Shown here: positions 45,283 to 55,179 of the stretch, one piece after another
Numbering within the stretch: position 1 is the first letter of the stretch
Layout: each line of letters opens with the position of its first letter
Source: Halomonas sp. CH40
GTDB lineage: Bacteria > Pseudomonadota > Gammaproteobacteria > Pseudomonadales > Halomonadaceae
Reading direction: 5' to 3'
Assembly (NCBI GenBank): GCA_041875495.1
Contig: CP112982.1
Span: forward strand, 1,736,001 to 1,800,000
Length of the DNA stretch: 64,000 bases
Notes under the pieces: generated by a model
The model's input: only the letters and a program-made list of their open reading frames with translations
The model's database searches: none
Told to the model about the DNA's origin: nothing
Position numbers and translations under genes: made by a program

Positions 45283-47307
45283 ATGAGCAAAGCATTCAGA
45301 CTGCAGTCCAAATTTTCCCCTGCCGGTGACCAACCTACGGCTATCAAGGCGCTGGTAGGCGGGCTGGAAGCCGGTCTTGCTCATCAAACCCTCCTGGGGG
45401 TGACCGGTTCAGGCAAAACCTTCACCATGGCCAATGTGGTAGAAACCCTGCAGCGGCCAACGATTGTCATGGCGCCCAACAAGACCCTGGCGGCTCAGCT
45501 TTACGGTGAGTTCAAGGCGTTTTTCCCTGATAACGCCATCGAATACTTTGTCTCCTACTACGATTACTATCAGCCTGAAGCCTATGTGCCGTCTTCAGAT
45601 ACCTTTATCGAAAAGGATGCCTCTATCAATGATCATATTGAACAGATGCGCCTTTCCGCGACCAAGGCGCTGCTGGAACGCCGCGATGCCCTGATTGTGG
45701 TGTCGGTTTCAGCCATTTATGGCCTGGGCGACCCGGATCAGTATCTCAAGATGCGTCTGCACTTCACTCGCGGTGAACTGATCGACCAGCGTGCCTTTCT
45801 GCGCCGTCTCGCCGAACTGCAATACACCCGTAACGATATGGATTTCCGCCGTGGTACCTACCGGGTGCGCGGCGATGTGATCGATATCTTCCCGGCGGAT
45901 GCTGAAGAGGAAGCCGTACGGGTTGAATTGTTTGACGATGAAATTGATTCCATTCGCCTGTTTGACCCATTGACTGGCGATGTACGTGGCCAGGTGCCGC
46001 GTATGACGATTTACCCCAAATCCCACTACGTCACCCCTCGGGAAACCATACTGGGGGCGATTGATGCCATTAAAGCTGAATTGAAAGAGCGTCTTGAATG
46101 GTTGCGTAAGCACGACCGCCTGGTGGAGGCTCAACGTCTTGAACAGCGTACCCTTTACGATATCGAGATGATGCTGGAACTGGGGTACTGCAACGGTATC
46201 GAAAACTACTCGCGCTATCTCTCCGGGCGAGACCCGGGTCAGGCGCCGCCGACCTTCTTTGATTACCTGCCTGACGATGCCTTGCTGTTTATCGACGAAT
46301 CCCACGTCAGCGTTCCCCAGGTGGGCGGCATGTTCAAGGGAGACCGCTCACGCAAGGAAACCCTGGTGGAATATGGTTTCCGTCTGCCGTCGGCGTTGGA
46401 TAACCGCCCCATGAAGTTTGAGGAATGGGAAGCCATCAGCCCGCAGACGATCTTTGTATCCGCCACACCGGGACCCTATGAAGCCGAACATGCCGGTCAG
46501 GTGGTTGAACAGGTGGTACGCCCGACGGGGCTGCTGGATCCTGAAATTGAGGTTCGCCCCGCGTCAACCCAGGTAGATGACCTGCTCTCGGAAATCCGCC
46601 TGCGTACGGCGGTGGGGGAGCGTGTTCTGGTCACCGTGCTGACCAAACGCATGGCCGAGGACTTGACTGACTACTTTGATGAGCATGGTATTCGCGTGCG
46701 TTACCTGCATTCGGATATTGATACCGTTGAGCGGGTCGAGATTATCCGCGACCTGCGCCTGGGGAAATTTGATGTTCTGGTGGGTATCAACCTGCTGCGC
46801 GAGGGGCTGGATATTCCTGAAGTCTCCCTGGTGGCGATTCTCGACGCTGACAAGGAAGGGTTTCTGCGCGCTGAACGTTCATTGATTCAGACCATTGGCC
46901 GTGCGGCGCGTAACGCCCATGGCAAGGCGATTCTCTATGGTGACCGGATCACCGATTCCATGCGCAAGGCCATGGATGAAACAGCACGCCGTCGGGAAAA
47001 ACAGCAGGTGCATAATGAAAAGCACGGCATTACGCCAACCACGGTGACCCGTTCGGTGGCGGATATCATGGAAGCCGCTCAGGCGCCCGGCAAGAAATCC
47101 AGCCGTCGGCGGGGTAATGAGCGCAAGGTGGCCGAGCCTGAGGTCGTCTATGAACCCGCAAGCATGCACCCGAATGATGTCGCCTCAGCGATCAGCAAGC
47201 TGGAAGACGGTATGTTTGAAGCCGCCCAGAATCTGGATTTCGAAGAAGCGGCCCGCCTGCGTGACCGTCTTCATGAACTTAAAGAAAAACAGCTGGCGCT
47301 GGGGTAA
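45283..47307 (+). CDS. uvrB: UvrABC excision nuclease subunit B (UvrB)
   Basis: A 674-residue damage-verifying helicase of nucleotide excision repair. Walker A GVTGSGKT is at 39-46; the beta-hairpin region [20 protein letters not shown] and [13 protein letters not shown] (motif VI) are intact; the C-terminal UVR domain ([20 protein letters not shown]) binds UvrC. Start is ATG at 45283, 7 bases after AGGAG; a TTG directly before it is less likely. Two bases after its stop comes nei, giving a repair operon. Confidence 0.97.
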   Translation: MSKAFRLQSKFSPAGDQPTAIKALVGGLEAGLAHQTLLGVTGSGKTFTMANVVETLQRPTIVMAPNKTLAAQLYGEFKAFFPDNAIEYFVSYYDYYQPEAYVPSSDTFIEKDASINDHIEQMRLSATKALLERRDALIVVSVSAIYGLGDPDQYLKMRLHFTRGELIDQRAFLRRLAELQYTRNDMDFRRGTYRVRGDVIDIFPADAEEEAVRVELFDDEIDSIRLFDPLTGDVRGQVPRMTIYPKSHYVTPRETILGAIDAIKAELKERLEWLRKHDRLVEAQRLEQRTLYDIEMMLELGYCNGIENYSRYLSGRDPGQAPPTFFDYLPDDALLFIDESHVSVPQVGGMFKGDRSRKETLVEYGFRLPSALDNRPMKFEEWEAISPQTIFVSATPGPYEAEHAGQVVEQVVRPTGLLDPEIEVRPASTQVDDLLSEIRLRTAVGERVLVTVLTKRMAEDLTDYFDEHGIRVRYLHSDIDTVERVEIIRDLRLGKFDVLVGINLLREGLDIPEVSLVAILDADKEGFLRAERSLIQTIGRAARNAHGKAILYGDRITDSMRKAMDETARRREKQQVHNEKHGITPTTVTRSVADIMEAAQAPGKKSSRRRGNERKVAEPEVVYEPASMHPNDVASAISKLEDGMFEAAQNLDFEEAARLRDRLHELKEKQLALG

Positions 47308-47309
47308 AC

Positions 47310-48137
47310 ATGCCGGAAGGTCCTGAAATTCGCCGTGCTGCTGATCGTATCGAAAAGCAGCTGATCAAGGGCATCATCGATGATGCCTGGTTTGCCTTTG
47401 ATGAGCTAAAAGAGTACCCGCCTAAACTGATTGGCCAACAGGTCGAACGGGTCGAGACCCGTGGCAAGGCCATGCTGGTGCGTTTTTCGGATCAGCATGT
47501 TCTTTATTCCCATAACCAGCTTTATGGCGTATGGAAGTGCCATGCGGCAGATAAAGAGCCGGCTACGCGTCGTTCACTGCGCGCCCGCCTTGTGGTTAAC
47601 GGGCGGGCGGCCAGTCTGTATAGCGCCTCGGATATCAGCATGTGGCTCGCAGACCGCCTGGAGGAACATCCTTTTCTGGCCAGGCTCGGCCCTGATTTGC
47701 TGTCACAATCAGTGAGTGAAGAGCACATCGCCCAGCGCCTGAAGGAGCCGTCATTTTATCGGCGTGGGCTGGGTGGCTTACTGCTGGATCAAGGGTTTGT
47801 GGCTGGTTTGGGCAACTATCTACGCAGTGAGGTGTTGTTCTTTGCCGGCTTGTCGCCTCGTCAGCGACCCTGTGATCTGAGTGAAGAGGAGCGGCGGCAC
47901 TTGGCGCATTATATACTGGCGCTTACCTGGCAAGCTTACCGCACGGCAGGTGTTACCAACTGCCCTGAGTGGGTAGACAAGGCAACAAGCATGGGTGAGT
48001 CGCGTCGTCAGTGGCGCTTCAGTGTTTTTGAACGCGAAGGACTTCCTTGTCATCGTTGCGCTACATCGATAGCAAAAGTCAACATTGCTTCCCGCAGGCT
48101 ATATTTCTGCCCGCATTGCCAATCCTTATCAGCGTAA
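47310..48137 (+). CDS. nei: Endonuclease VIII (Nei), DNA glycosylase/AP lyase
   Basis: A 275-residue glycosylase of the Fpg/Nei family that removes oxidised pyrimidines and cuts the AP site. The catalytic N-terminus PEGPEIRRAADRIEKQL is intact (Pro2 after Met removal, then E3), and QLYGVWK, LLLDQGFVAGLGNYLR and the C-terminal zinc finger (CHRC...CPHC) match E. coli Nei over the full length. The ATG is two bases after the uvrB stop, so it is surely translated from the uvrB transcript. E. coli nei is not linked to uvrB. Confidence 0.93.
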   Translation: MPEGPEIRRAADRIEKQLIKGIIDDAWFAFDELKEYPPKLIGQQVERVETRGKAMLVRFSDQHVLYSHNQLYGVWKCHAADKEPATRRSLRARLVVNGRAASLYSASDISMWLADRLEEHPFLARLGPDLLSQSVSEEHIAQRLKEPSFYRRGLGGLLLDQGFVAGLGNYLRSEVLFFAGLSPRQRPCDLSEEERRHLAHYILALTWQAYRTAGVTNCPEWVDKATSMGESRRQWRFSVFEREGLPCHRCATSIAKVNIASRRLYFCPHCQSLSA

Positions 48138-48363
48138 TTATTTTATACCGTTATCTTGCTTGCAAAACAAAAAAATCATCAAACTAAAGCACCAACAGCG
48201 AACAAGTTAAGCAGACTGCCCGTCACCGATAGATGGGGTATACTTGCCACCATAAAATGACCGTGTGGCTTATTAAAACGATTATCAAAAGCGTGGCGTG
48301 AGCGCCGTCTGAACGACGTATTGATGCCTGCATATGATAACCAGATACCGGGGAGTAACTTAA

Positions 48364-49869
48364 ATGACCGTGATTCGCCAGGACGATGTAATTCAAAGCG
48401 TTGCCGACGCTCTTCAATATATTTCCTACTATCATCCGAAGGATTTTATTGATGCCATGGCGCAGGCCTATGAGCGTGAAGAAAACCCGGCTGCCAAGGA
48501 TGCCATCGCCCAGATACTGATCAATTCCCGGATGTGCGCCACAGGTCATCGGCCTATCTGCCAGGACACCGGTATTGTGACCGTTTTTGTTCACGTTGGT
48601 ATGAAGGTTCAGTGGGATGCCGACATGAGCCTTGACGATATGGTCAATGAGGGCGTTAGGCGCGCCTATCTACTGCCGGATAACATTCTGCGTGCCTCTG
48701 TATTGGCCGATCCTGATGGCAAGCGCGAAAACACCAAGGACAATACGCCTGCGATTATTCATCACAAGCTTGTGCCTGGTGATAAAGTGGAAATTCATGT
48801 AGCGGCCAAGGGCGGCGGCAGCGAGGCAAAGTCCAAGTTTGCCATGTTGAACCCTTCAGACAGCGTGGTGGACTGGGTGCTGGAGCAGTTGCCCAAGATG
48901 GGGGCCGGCTGGTGCCCGCCGGGTATGCTGGGTATCGGTATTGGAGGGACTGCTGAAAAGGCCATGGAAATTGCCAAGGAAGCCTTGCTGGACCCGATTG
49001 ACATTCAGGAGCTACAGGCTCGGGGTGCCTCGAACCGCGCTGAAGAGCTACGTCTTGAGCTGTTTGAAAAGGTCAACCAGTCCGGAATTGGTGCGCAGGG
49101 GCTTGGCGGTTTGACGACGGTGCTGGATATCAAGGTCAAGGATTATCCCACCCATGCGGCCAACAAGCCGGTAGCCATTATTCCTAACTGTGCTGCTACC
49201 CGGCATGCGCATTTTACCCTTGATGGTTCTGGCCCGGTAGCACTGGCGCCGCCTAAGCTTGAAGACTGGCCGGAAATCACCCGTGAAATGGGCGATAACG
49301 TCAAGCGGGTCAACCTCGACACCATCACCCGTGAAGAAGTCAAAACCTGGCAGCCAGGTGATACGCTACTGCTTAATGGCAAGCTGCTGACGGGCCGTGA
49401 TGCCGCCCATAAGCGGATGGTGGACATGATTGCCAAGGGCGAGCCTCTGCCGGTGGATATGAAAGGGCGCTTTATTTACTACGTTGGCCCCGTCGACCCG
49501 ATCGGTGATGAAGTGGTTGGCCCGGCGGGCCCGACAACTGCAACGCGTATGGATAAATTCACCCGTACCATGCTGGAAGAAACCGGATTGTTGGGCATGG
49601 TGGGTAAAGCAGAACGCGGCCTGGCGGCCATTGAGGCAATCCGTGACAATGAAGCAGTGTATTTGATGGCGGTAGGCGGCTCGGCTTATCTCGTGGCCCA
49701 GGCCATCAAGAAATCCCGCGTAGTCGGTTTCAAGGATCTGGGGATGGAAGCCATTTACGAGTTTGAAGTGGAAGATATGCCTGTCACAGTGGCAGTTGAT
49801 TCCCAGGGTACCTCGGTACACCAGACGGGACCTGCCAAGTGGAAAGAGATTATTGCTGAAAAAGCCTGA
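48364..49869 (+). CDS. Class I fumarate hydratase (FumA/FumB type, [4Fe-4S])
   Basis: A 501-residue iron-sulfur hydratase that interconverts fumarate and malate in the TCA cycle. Cysteines in RPICQDTGIVTVFV, GWCPPGMLGIGIGGT and IIPNCAATRHAHF supply ligands or line the active site in class I enzymes. The C-terminal half (ISYVGP-like FIYYVGPVDPIGDEVVGPAGPTT) is the swivelling TtdB-like domain, here fused in one chain. It is oxygen-sensitive in contrast to class II FumC. Not clustered with other TCA genes. A terminator lies at 49924. Confidence 0.93.
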   Translation: MTVIRQDDVIQSVADALQYISYYHPKDFIDAMAQAYEREENPAAKDAIAQILINSRMCATGHRPICQDTGIVTVFVHVGMKVQWDADMSLDDMVNEGVRRAYLLPDNILRASVLADPDGKRENTKDNTPAIIHHKLVPGDKVEIHVAAKGGGSEAKSKFAMLNPSDSVVDWVLEQLPKMGAGWCPPGMLGIGIGGTAEKAMEIAKEALLDPIDIQELQARGASNRAEELRLELFEKVNQSGIGAQGLGGLTTVLDIKVKDYPTHAANKPVAIIPNCAATRHAHFTLDGSGPVALAPPKLEDWPEITREMGDNVKRVNLDTITREEVKTWQPGDTLLLNGKLLTGRDAAHKRMVDMIAKGEPLPVDMKGRFIYYVGPVDPIGDEVVGPAGPTTATRMDKFTRTMLEETGLLGMVGKAERGLAAIEAIRDNEAVYLMAVGGSAYLVAQAIKKSRVVGFKDLGMEAIYEFEVEDMPVTVAVDSQGTSVHQTGPAKWKEIIAEKA

Positions 49870-49923
49870 TATCAGTGATTTGATATTCATGGCAAGCACT
49901 TTGCTCATTAAACGCGCTACTAT

Positions 49924-49951
49924 CGGGCTCCGAATGTCGGGGCCCGTTTTT
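49924..49951 (+). terminator. Intrinsic terminator of the fumarase gene
   Basis: CGGGCTCCGA pairs with TCGGGGCCCG (one G-T pair) around an ATG loop, followed by five T (49947-49951). Confidence 0.85.
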
Positions 49952-50054
49952 ATATATAAATTGAATGGCCAGCTGCGATTGGCAAGTAAAACCTTGCCCT
50001 GAGCTGTTATAATGACGTCTGATTTTATGCCAATCGCACGTCAATGGAGTTGTT

Positions 50055-51473
50055 ATGACCTCCTGGTTATGGGGAACGGGCCTGCTGTTGATATACCTTT
50101 TAGGTATTGTGTCGGCGGTTATGGCGCTTATGTCCAGTCGAACGTCCCAGGGGGCCATTGCCTGGATCATTTCCTTATTAACCTTTCCCTATGTTGCCGT
50201 GCCTGCCTACTGGTTTTTCGGTCGACCACGTTTTTATGGCTATGTATCGGCCAGGGGAGAGCGTGATAGCGTCTTGCGCCAGGTGCTTAACCGCTATCGG
50301 TCCAATATGCTGCCTTACTGTTCGCCCTCGCTGACGGCGGATATTCAGGCAGTAGAGCAGTTGGCCATGATGCCGCTGACGCAACAGAATCACGCGGAAT
50401 TGCTGATTGATGGCAAAGAAACCTTTGAAAGTCTGTTTGCCGGAATTGACCGGGCAAAGCACTACGTGCTGATCCAGTTCTTTATTGTTCGCAATGATGC
50501 GTTAGGGCGGCGTTTGCAACACCATCTGGAACTGGCGGCCAAGCGCGGTGTTCGGGTGTATTTTTTATATGATGAAGTGGGCAGTCGAAAGCTGGATGAG
50601 GGGTATCTCAAGGATCTGTCCAATGTTGGTGTCAAGGTCAGTGCTTTCCGTTCATCACGCGGTTTCAAGCATCCTTTCCAGCTGAACTTTCGTAATCATC
50701 GCAAGGTGTTGGTGGTGGATGGTGAGCAGGGCTGGCTGGGCGGCTTCAACGTAGGGGTGGAATATCTTGGAGAATTCAGCCGTCATGGGCCCTGGCGCGA
50801 TACCCATCTAATGCTGGAAGGCCCCAGTGTGCTGGGGCTTCAGGAAGCCTTCTGGGAGGACTGGCACTGGGCGACAGGGGAGGTGATCAATCTACAGTGG
50901 CAGCCTGTTGCTATGCCTGCGCCGAGTCATGATGTCGTCATTGTGCCTTCTGGCCCCGCGGATCGGTTAGATACGGCAAGCCTGCTGGTTCAGAGTCTGA
51001 TTCATAGCGCCAACGAGAGATTATGGGTGACAAGCCCCTATTTTGTACCTGATCAAGGTGTCCAGGACGCTCTACGGTTGGCCGCAATGCGCGGTGTGGA
51101 CGTGCGGGTGATGATCCCTGAGCGCCCGGACCACCTGCTGGTATTTCTATCTGCATTTTCATTCCTGCCAGATATGTTAAGAGCCGGTGTTAAAATATAC
51201 CGTTATCTTCCTGGGTTCTTACATCAAAAAACCATCCTTGTTGATGACAATGCGGCCGCTATCGGAACCATCAATCTAGATAATCGGTCATTCAGGCTCA
51301 ACTTTGAAATAACAGCGTTTATTCCTAGTCCCGAATTTGCAGCTCAGGTGAGATTAATGCTTGAAGAGGATTTCACCCAATGTCGTCGTGTGTCCCTGGA
51401 CGAGATACAGCAGCGGCCTTTATGGAAAAAAGTCATCTCACGAGCAGCCTATCTAATGTCACCCGTACAATAA
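50055..51473 (+). CDS. cls: Cardiolipin synthase
   Basis: A 472-residue inner-membrane enzyme that makes cardiolipin from phosphatidylglycerol. Two hydrophobic helices lie at about 5-25 and 35-55, then two phospholipase D-type catalytic domains with HKD motifs at H215 (NHRKVLVVD) and H390 (HQKTILVDD), each followed by GGFNVG or GTINLDNRS. Length fits ClsA-type synthases. The ATG follows AATGGAG. A LysR gene starts 114 bases downstream on the same strand. Confidence 0.93.
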   Translation: MTSWLWGTGLLLIYLLGIVSAVMALMSSRTSQGAIAWIISLLTFPYVAVPAYWFFGRPRFYGYVSARGERDSVLRQVLNRYRSNMLPYCSPSLTADIQAVEQLAMMPLTQQNHAELLIDGKETFESLFAGIDRAKHYVLIQFFIVRNDALGRRLQHHLELAAKRGVRVYFLYDEVGSRKLDEGYLKDLSNVGVKVSAFRSSRGFKHPFQLNFRNHRKVLVVDGEQGWLGGFNVGVEYLGEFSRHGPWRDTHLMLEGPSVLGLQEAFWEDWHWATGEVINLQWQPVAMPAPSHDVVIVPSGPADRLDTASLLVQSLIHSANERLWVTSPYFVPDQGVQDALRLAAMRGVDVRVMIPERPDHLLVFLSAFSFLPDMLRAGVKIYRYLPGFLHQKTILVDDNAAAIGTINLDNRSFRLNFEITAFIPSPEFAAQVRLMLEEDFTQCRRVSLDEIQQRPLWKKVISRAAYLMSPVQ

Positions 51474-51587
51474 ATGCTTAATGGCGTGGGTCATTTACAT
51501 GGAAAGCATCTGTTAAGCATTGTGACCTGCCAGTTTTGGCGTTATTTATTATTATCGCAACACCCGTCATTTTATAAGGAGTCTGGG

Positions 51588-52505
51588 GTGAATTTGGAAA
51601 CCAAGTGGTTGGAAGATTTTGTCGCCCTGGCCAATACTCGCAGCTTTTCCGCATCAGCACGTCAACGCCACGTCACCCAGCCTGCCTTCAGCCGCCGGAT
51701 TAGAGCGCTTGAGCAGGCTGTGGACGTTACTCTGGTCGACCGTTCAACGACTCCGGTTGGATTGACCTCAGAAGGGCAGCTGTTTCTGATCACAGCACGT
51801 AACCTTGTTGAGCAGCTGAATGAATCACTGAGCCATCTTCGCGGGTTGTCTATTGCCAATGAAGCGCTGGATATAGTGGCTGCTCATTCACTAGCGCTGA
51901 GTTTTTTTCCGCCCTGGATTTCCAGGTTGCAGAAAGGTCTCGGTGAGTTGCCAACCCGCCTGGTGGCCATGAACGTAGGCGAAGCCATACACGTACTGCG
52001 AGAGGGCAACTGCGATCTGATGTTGGCCTACTACGACCCTTTTGCCACCATGCAATTAGACGCCGAAGTGTTTCCGTCTTTCTCGATTGGCAAAGTCAAG
52101 ATGTTGCCCGTTTCCATAGCAGACGAGCAAGGTAAGCCGCTATTCTCTCTGCAAACAGATACCTCCATACCCTATCTGGCTTATACCCAGGGCGCCTTTC
52201 TGGGTCGCAGTGTGCGGATGCTGCTGAAAAATGATCCGCTGCGCCTAAAGTTACGCACCGTGTATGAAACCGCTATGGCAGAAGGCCTGAAAGGCATGGT
52301 GCTCCAGGGCGTAGGCGTGGCCTGGATACCTGATTTCTGCATCCGTGAAGAGTTAAAGAAAGGCACTCTGGTGCGAGCAGGCGATGAAAGCTGGGATATC
52401 CCGCTGGAAATACGCCTTTACCGGTGCTCATTGGTGCACAAGCCAGGGGTTGAACGCCTATGGCGGCAAATGATGAAGCTCCCCCGTGATTTTCTGGAAG
52501 CCTGA
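51588..52505 (+). CDS. LysR-family transcriptional regulator (HypT/YjiE-like)
   Basis: A 305-residue LysR protein: helix-turn-helix in LEDFVALANTRSFSASARQR and HVTQPAFSRRIRALEQ, followed by the effector domain. The GTG start at 51588 follows AAGGAG by 7 bases; upstream codons are not family-like. The N-terminal motif WLEDFVALANTRSFS is typical of the subgroup that includes the hypochlorite sensor HypT, but the identity is not certain. It is convergent to the NMN adenylyltransferase gene. No divergent target is present. Confidence 0.85.
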   Translation: MNLETKWLEDFVALANTRSFSASARQRHVTQPAFSRRIRALEQAVDVTLVDRSTTPVGLTSEGQLFLITARNLVEQLNESLSHLRGLSIANEALDIVAAHSLALSFFPPWISRLQKGLGELPTRLVAMNVGEAIHVLREGNCDLMLAYYDPFATMQLDAEVFPSFSIGKVKMLPVSIADEQGKPLFSLQTDTSIPYLAYTQGAFLGRSVRMLLKNDPLRLKLRTVYETAMAEGLKGMVLQGVGVAWIPDFCIREELKKGTLVRAGDESWDIPLEIRLYRCSLVHKPGVERLWRQMMKLPRDFLEA

Positions 52506-52554
52506 ACGCAAACGAGGGAGAGCAAGAGAGAAGCAAAAAACAGAAAAGCTATAA

Positions 52555-53664
52555 TTATCCACTGGTTCCAAAATCCGCTGGCAGCCCCAGAAAGTTCTGA
52601 ATGATAAAGAAATGATCTTCGAACAGGCTGTCCGGCTCAAGATCGGCCAGCGCTATCCAGCGTGCATGGTCTCCGCCTTTGACAGGCTTGAGCCGCGGCA
52701 GCTGCTGATCCGGGCGCAAAGCAAAATAAAACGCTTCTGCCAGTGTTCTTCCACGCCAGCTGCGGTGGGGTTCGTCAAACAGGCGCTGACCACGCAGCGA
52801 ACCTTTCAATACCGGCTCAGGCACTTTCAGGCGAATGCGTTCGCGCAACTCGCGCAGGCAGGCATCCAGTAAACGCTCATGAGAATTGATAAAACCACCA
52901 GGCAGCGCGTAAAGCCCTTTGCCCGGTGCTGCTTTACGGCGAACAAGTAATACGTGCCCAGATTGAACGACCACCGCGTTCACTGTCACAAAAATAGGCG
53001 GGTAGGGTGCTTCCGCCCAAGCTTTGCGGTATTGATCAAGCAGTTGCTGTTCTTCAATCAGGCGCTGATAGGCTTCTTCCTGACAAAACTGCTGAACGTA
53101 TTCAATCACCCCAGGTGGCAAGTCATGAAAGGCACCGGTACTGAGATAATCATTACTTGAGCCTTGAGAGCGAAACAGGCGTTCACGGATCTGGCTGGCT
53201 GAAATACCTTCCACCACGGGCACACTGACAGACTCCCACTGCGGAAACAGTGAAAGATAGTAACTGGACTGCCCGCGACTGGCACCAATCAGGCCGATTC
53301 TCGGCAGCTTGCCATTTTCAGGAACGGTAAGATCGCGTACGCGCCTTTGTACGTCGCGTACCCAAACATCATCGTTATAGAGTGCATCCAGCAAGGGAGT
53401 AATCTCAAGGCGCTGATTCTCTTCATCGTCAAAACTGGAGGTCAGCATCTTCTGGCGGTCGTTGAACTGCCAGGGGTTTCGCAATGAGCGCGCCTGCCAG
53501 GCCGACCCGACCAGCACGATGACCTGGCTCGCCTGTTTTAATGCTTCACGGATAACGGCCACATGCCCTAGGTGAGGTGGCTGAAAACGACCAATAAATA
53601 CCAGGCAGTCAAATTCATAGCCTTTATCTGCAGCAGGGTGTTCAAGTGTTTGAACGCTGGGCAT
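52555..53664 (-). CDS. Bifunctional NMN adenylyltransferase/Nudix-type protein (NadM-Nudix family)
   Basis: A 369-residue fusion. The N-terminal nucleotidyltransferase has GRFQPPHLGH (25-34) and the late ISASQIRERLF motif, as in NadM enzymes that make NAD from NMN and ATP. The C-terminal Nudix domain (about 225-369) has a box starting at G257 with E263, then R271, E272 and E275, but the next residue, normally Glu, is R276, and the Gly is R278. This suggests loss of ADP-ribose pyrophosphatase activity or a changed specificity. Members such as Synechocystis slr0787 keep an intact box. No NAD biosynthesis gene is adjacent. Confidence 0.88.
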   Translation of the reverse strand: MPSVQTLEHPAADKGYEFDCLVFIGRFQPPHLGHVAVIREALKQASQVIVLVGSAWQARSLRNPWQFNDRQKMLTSSFDDEENQRLEITPLLDALYNDDVWVRDVQRRVRDLTVPENGKLPRIGLIGASRGQSSYYLSLFPQWESVSVPVVEGISASQIRERLFRSQGSSNDYLSTGAFHDLPPGVIEYVQQFCQEEAYQRLIEEQQLLDQYRKAWAEAPYPPIFVTVNAVVVQSGHVLLVRRKAAPGKGLYALPGGFINSHERLLDACLRELRERIRLKVPEPVLKGSLRGQRLFDEPHRSWRGRTLAEAFYFALRPDQQLPRLKPVKGGDHARWIALADLEPDSLFEDHFFIIQNFLGLPADFGTSG

Positions 53665-53896
53665 TGATGACTCCCAAAAGGTGTTGAAGCACAGATGATT
53701 TAGCTGATTAGCCTGTGTTTAGCTGGTAGCCATTATGGCAGTGAACCGGGCTAACGCAATTGGCTGACAGCCTGATAAGCGACTTTAATTCAGGTATGCT
53801 AACAACAATTCTTGATGAAACCATGACTTTGAGTAGATCAGGCGTTCAGCCTCGCCAGGTCGAAGAAATTGTCAGTTAAGCTACAAGGAAGACAAG

Positions 53897-54820
53897 ATGC
53901 TCAAGCGCTCAGTGATTTTCTGGAGCCAGGTAGTCAAAGACGCGGTTCAACTCTGGTTAGAGCGGAATGCCTTCAGTTATGCCGGCTCCCTGGCCTTCTA
54001 TACTCTGTTTTCTCTGGCCCCCGTCGTTATTATTGCAGTCACCGTGATTGGTGTGGTGATGGGTGAAGATGCCGCTCATGGGCAGATTGTCGCCCAATTG
54101 CAGGAGACTATGGGTGTCGAAGCTGCCAGTGCTATTGAACAGGCTGTTGCACAATCACGGATAGAGGAAGCCGGTATTCTACCTACTCTATTAGGGTTCG
54201 GTGCTTTGCTAGTGGGCGCCACCACAGTATTCGGACAAATGCAGTTTTCGCTTAACACCATCTGGGGCGTCACCGCCCGACCAACCGCTAACAGTGCACT
54301 GATTTTCCTTAAAAATCGCTTCTTGTCCCTAACCGTGGTGTTATCAATAGGCTTTATCCTACTGGTGTCACTTGCGGCTGGGGTAGTCGTCCGTGCCATG
54401 CTAAAGGCAGCAGATGACTTGCTTCCGTACACGACTCTGATAGCTTCCAGCGCTGAATCATTAATATCGCTGGGCGTTGTCATTCTGCTGTTCGCGACTA
54501 TTTTTAAGGTATTACCGGATGTGGTACTGCGCTGGCAGGACGTACTGATTGGTGCGGTGGTCACGGCGGTATTGTTTACCATTGGGCGCAGCGTGATTGC
54601 CATCTACCTTTCCCATACCGCTACAGCCTCTACTTATGGCGCTGCAGGCTCAGTGGTGATGATTCTTTTATGGGTTTATTATTCGTCCTTGATACTGCTG
54701 TTTGGCGCAGCGTTTACACGTTCACTGCTGTTAAGGCGCAAAAGGCCTTTGATTCCGCGCAATAGCGCTGTCATTGTGCAACGCGAGTTTATTGATAAAG
54801 ACAGCGCCAAGCATCAATAG
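53897..54820 (+). CDS. YihY/BrkB family inner-membrane protein
   Basis: A 307-residue membrane protein of the YihY family (formerly misnamed RNase BN). About six hydrophobic segments are visible, with the family marks AGSLAFYTLFSLAPVVIIA near the start and YGAAGSVVMILLWVYYSSLILLFGAAFTR near the end. Function is not established. GGAAGAC precedes the ATG. It precedes acyP by 67 bases. Confidence 0.88.
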   Translation: MLKRSVIFWSQVVKDAVQLWLERNAFSYAGSLAFYTLFSLAPVVIIAVTVIGVVMGEDAAHGQIVAQLQETMGVEAASAIEQAVAQSRIEEAGILPTLLGFGALLVGATTVFGQMQFSLNTIWGVTARPTANSALIFLKNRFLSLTVVLSIGFILLVSLAAGVVVRAMLKAADDLLPYTTLIASSAESLISLGVVILLFATIFKVLPDVVLRWQDVLIGAVVTAVLFTIGRSVIAIYLSHTATASTYGAAGSVVMILLWVYYSSLILLFGAAFTRSLLLRRKRPLIPRNSAVIVQREFIDKDSAKHQ

Positions 54821-54887
54821 CGAGGTAGTTGTGAAGAGTAAGTATGTGGAACCGATGCAAGCAGATAGCCTATAAAAAGGAGCTTCC

Positions 54888-55163
54888 ATGAAACAGTCCA
54901 GTGTACGGGCATGGGTCACAGGCAAGGTTCAAGGGGTGTGGTTTCGTCGAGCCACCCAGGAACAGGCACTCAAGCTGGGCCTCACCGGCTACGCCAAGAA
55001 CCTCCCCGACGGGCGGGTAGAGGTTCTGATGTGTGGTTCCAGCGATAATATAAAGGTGTTATCCCAATGGTTATGGCACGGCCCTGAAAATGCTCGGGTC
55101 ACTCACGTTGAACTAGAGGTGCTTGATCAGGTGGCAATGCCCGATCATTTTTCAACCTATTAG
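54888..55163 (+). CDS. acyP: Acylphosphatase
   Basis: A 91-residue enzyme that hydrolyses acyl phosphates. The catalytic pair is present: R20 in [11 protein letters not shown] and N38 in [13 protein letters not shown], with the strand-loop pattern of the family throughout. AAAAGGAGC precedes the ATG. The gene lies between the YihY gene and a convergent dehydrogenase. Confidence 0.93.
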   Translation: MKQSSVRAWVTGKVQGVWFRRATQEQALKLGLTGYAKNLPDGRVEVLMCGSSDNIKVLSQWLWHGPENARVTHVELEVLDQVAMPDHFSTY

Positions 55164-55179
55164 CAGCCAATAAGAGGCC

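Noticed and set aside
53823..53879. 18-codon open frame before the YihY gene
   Set aside because: Too short, no ribosome site, no similarity.
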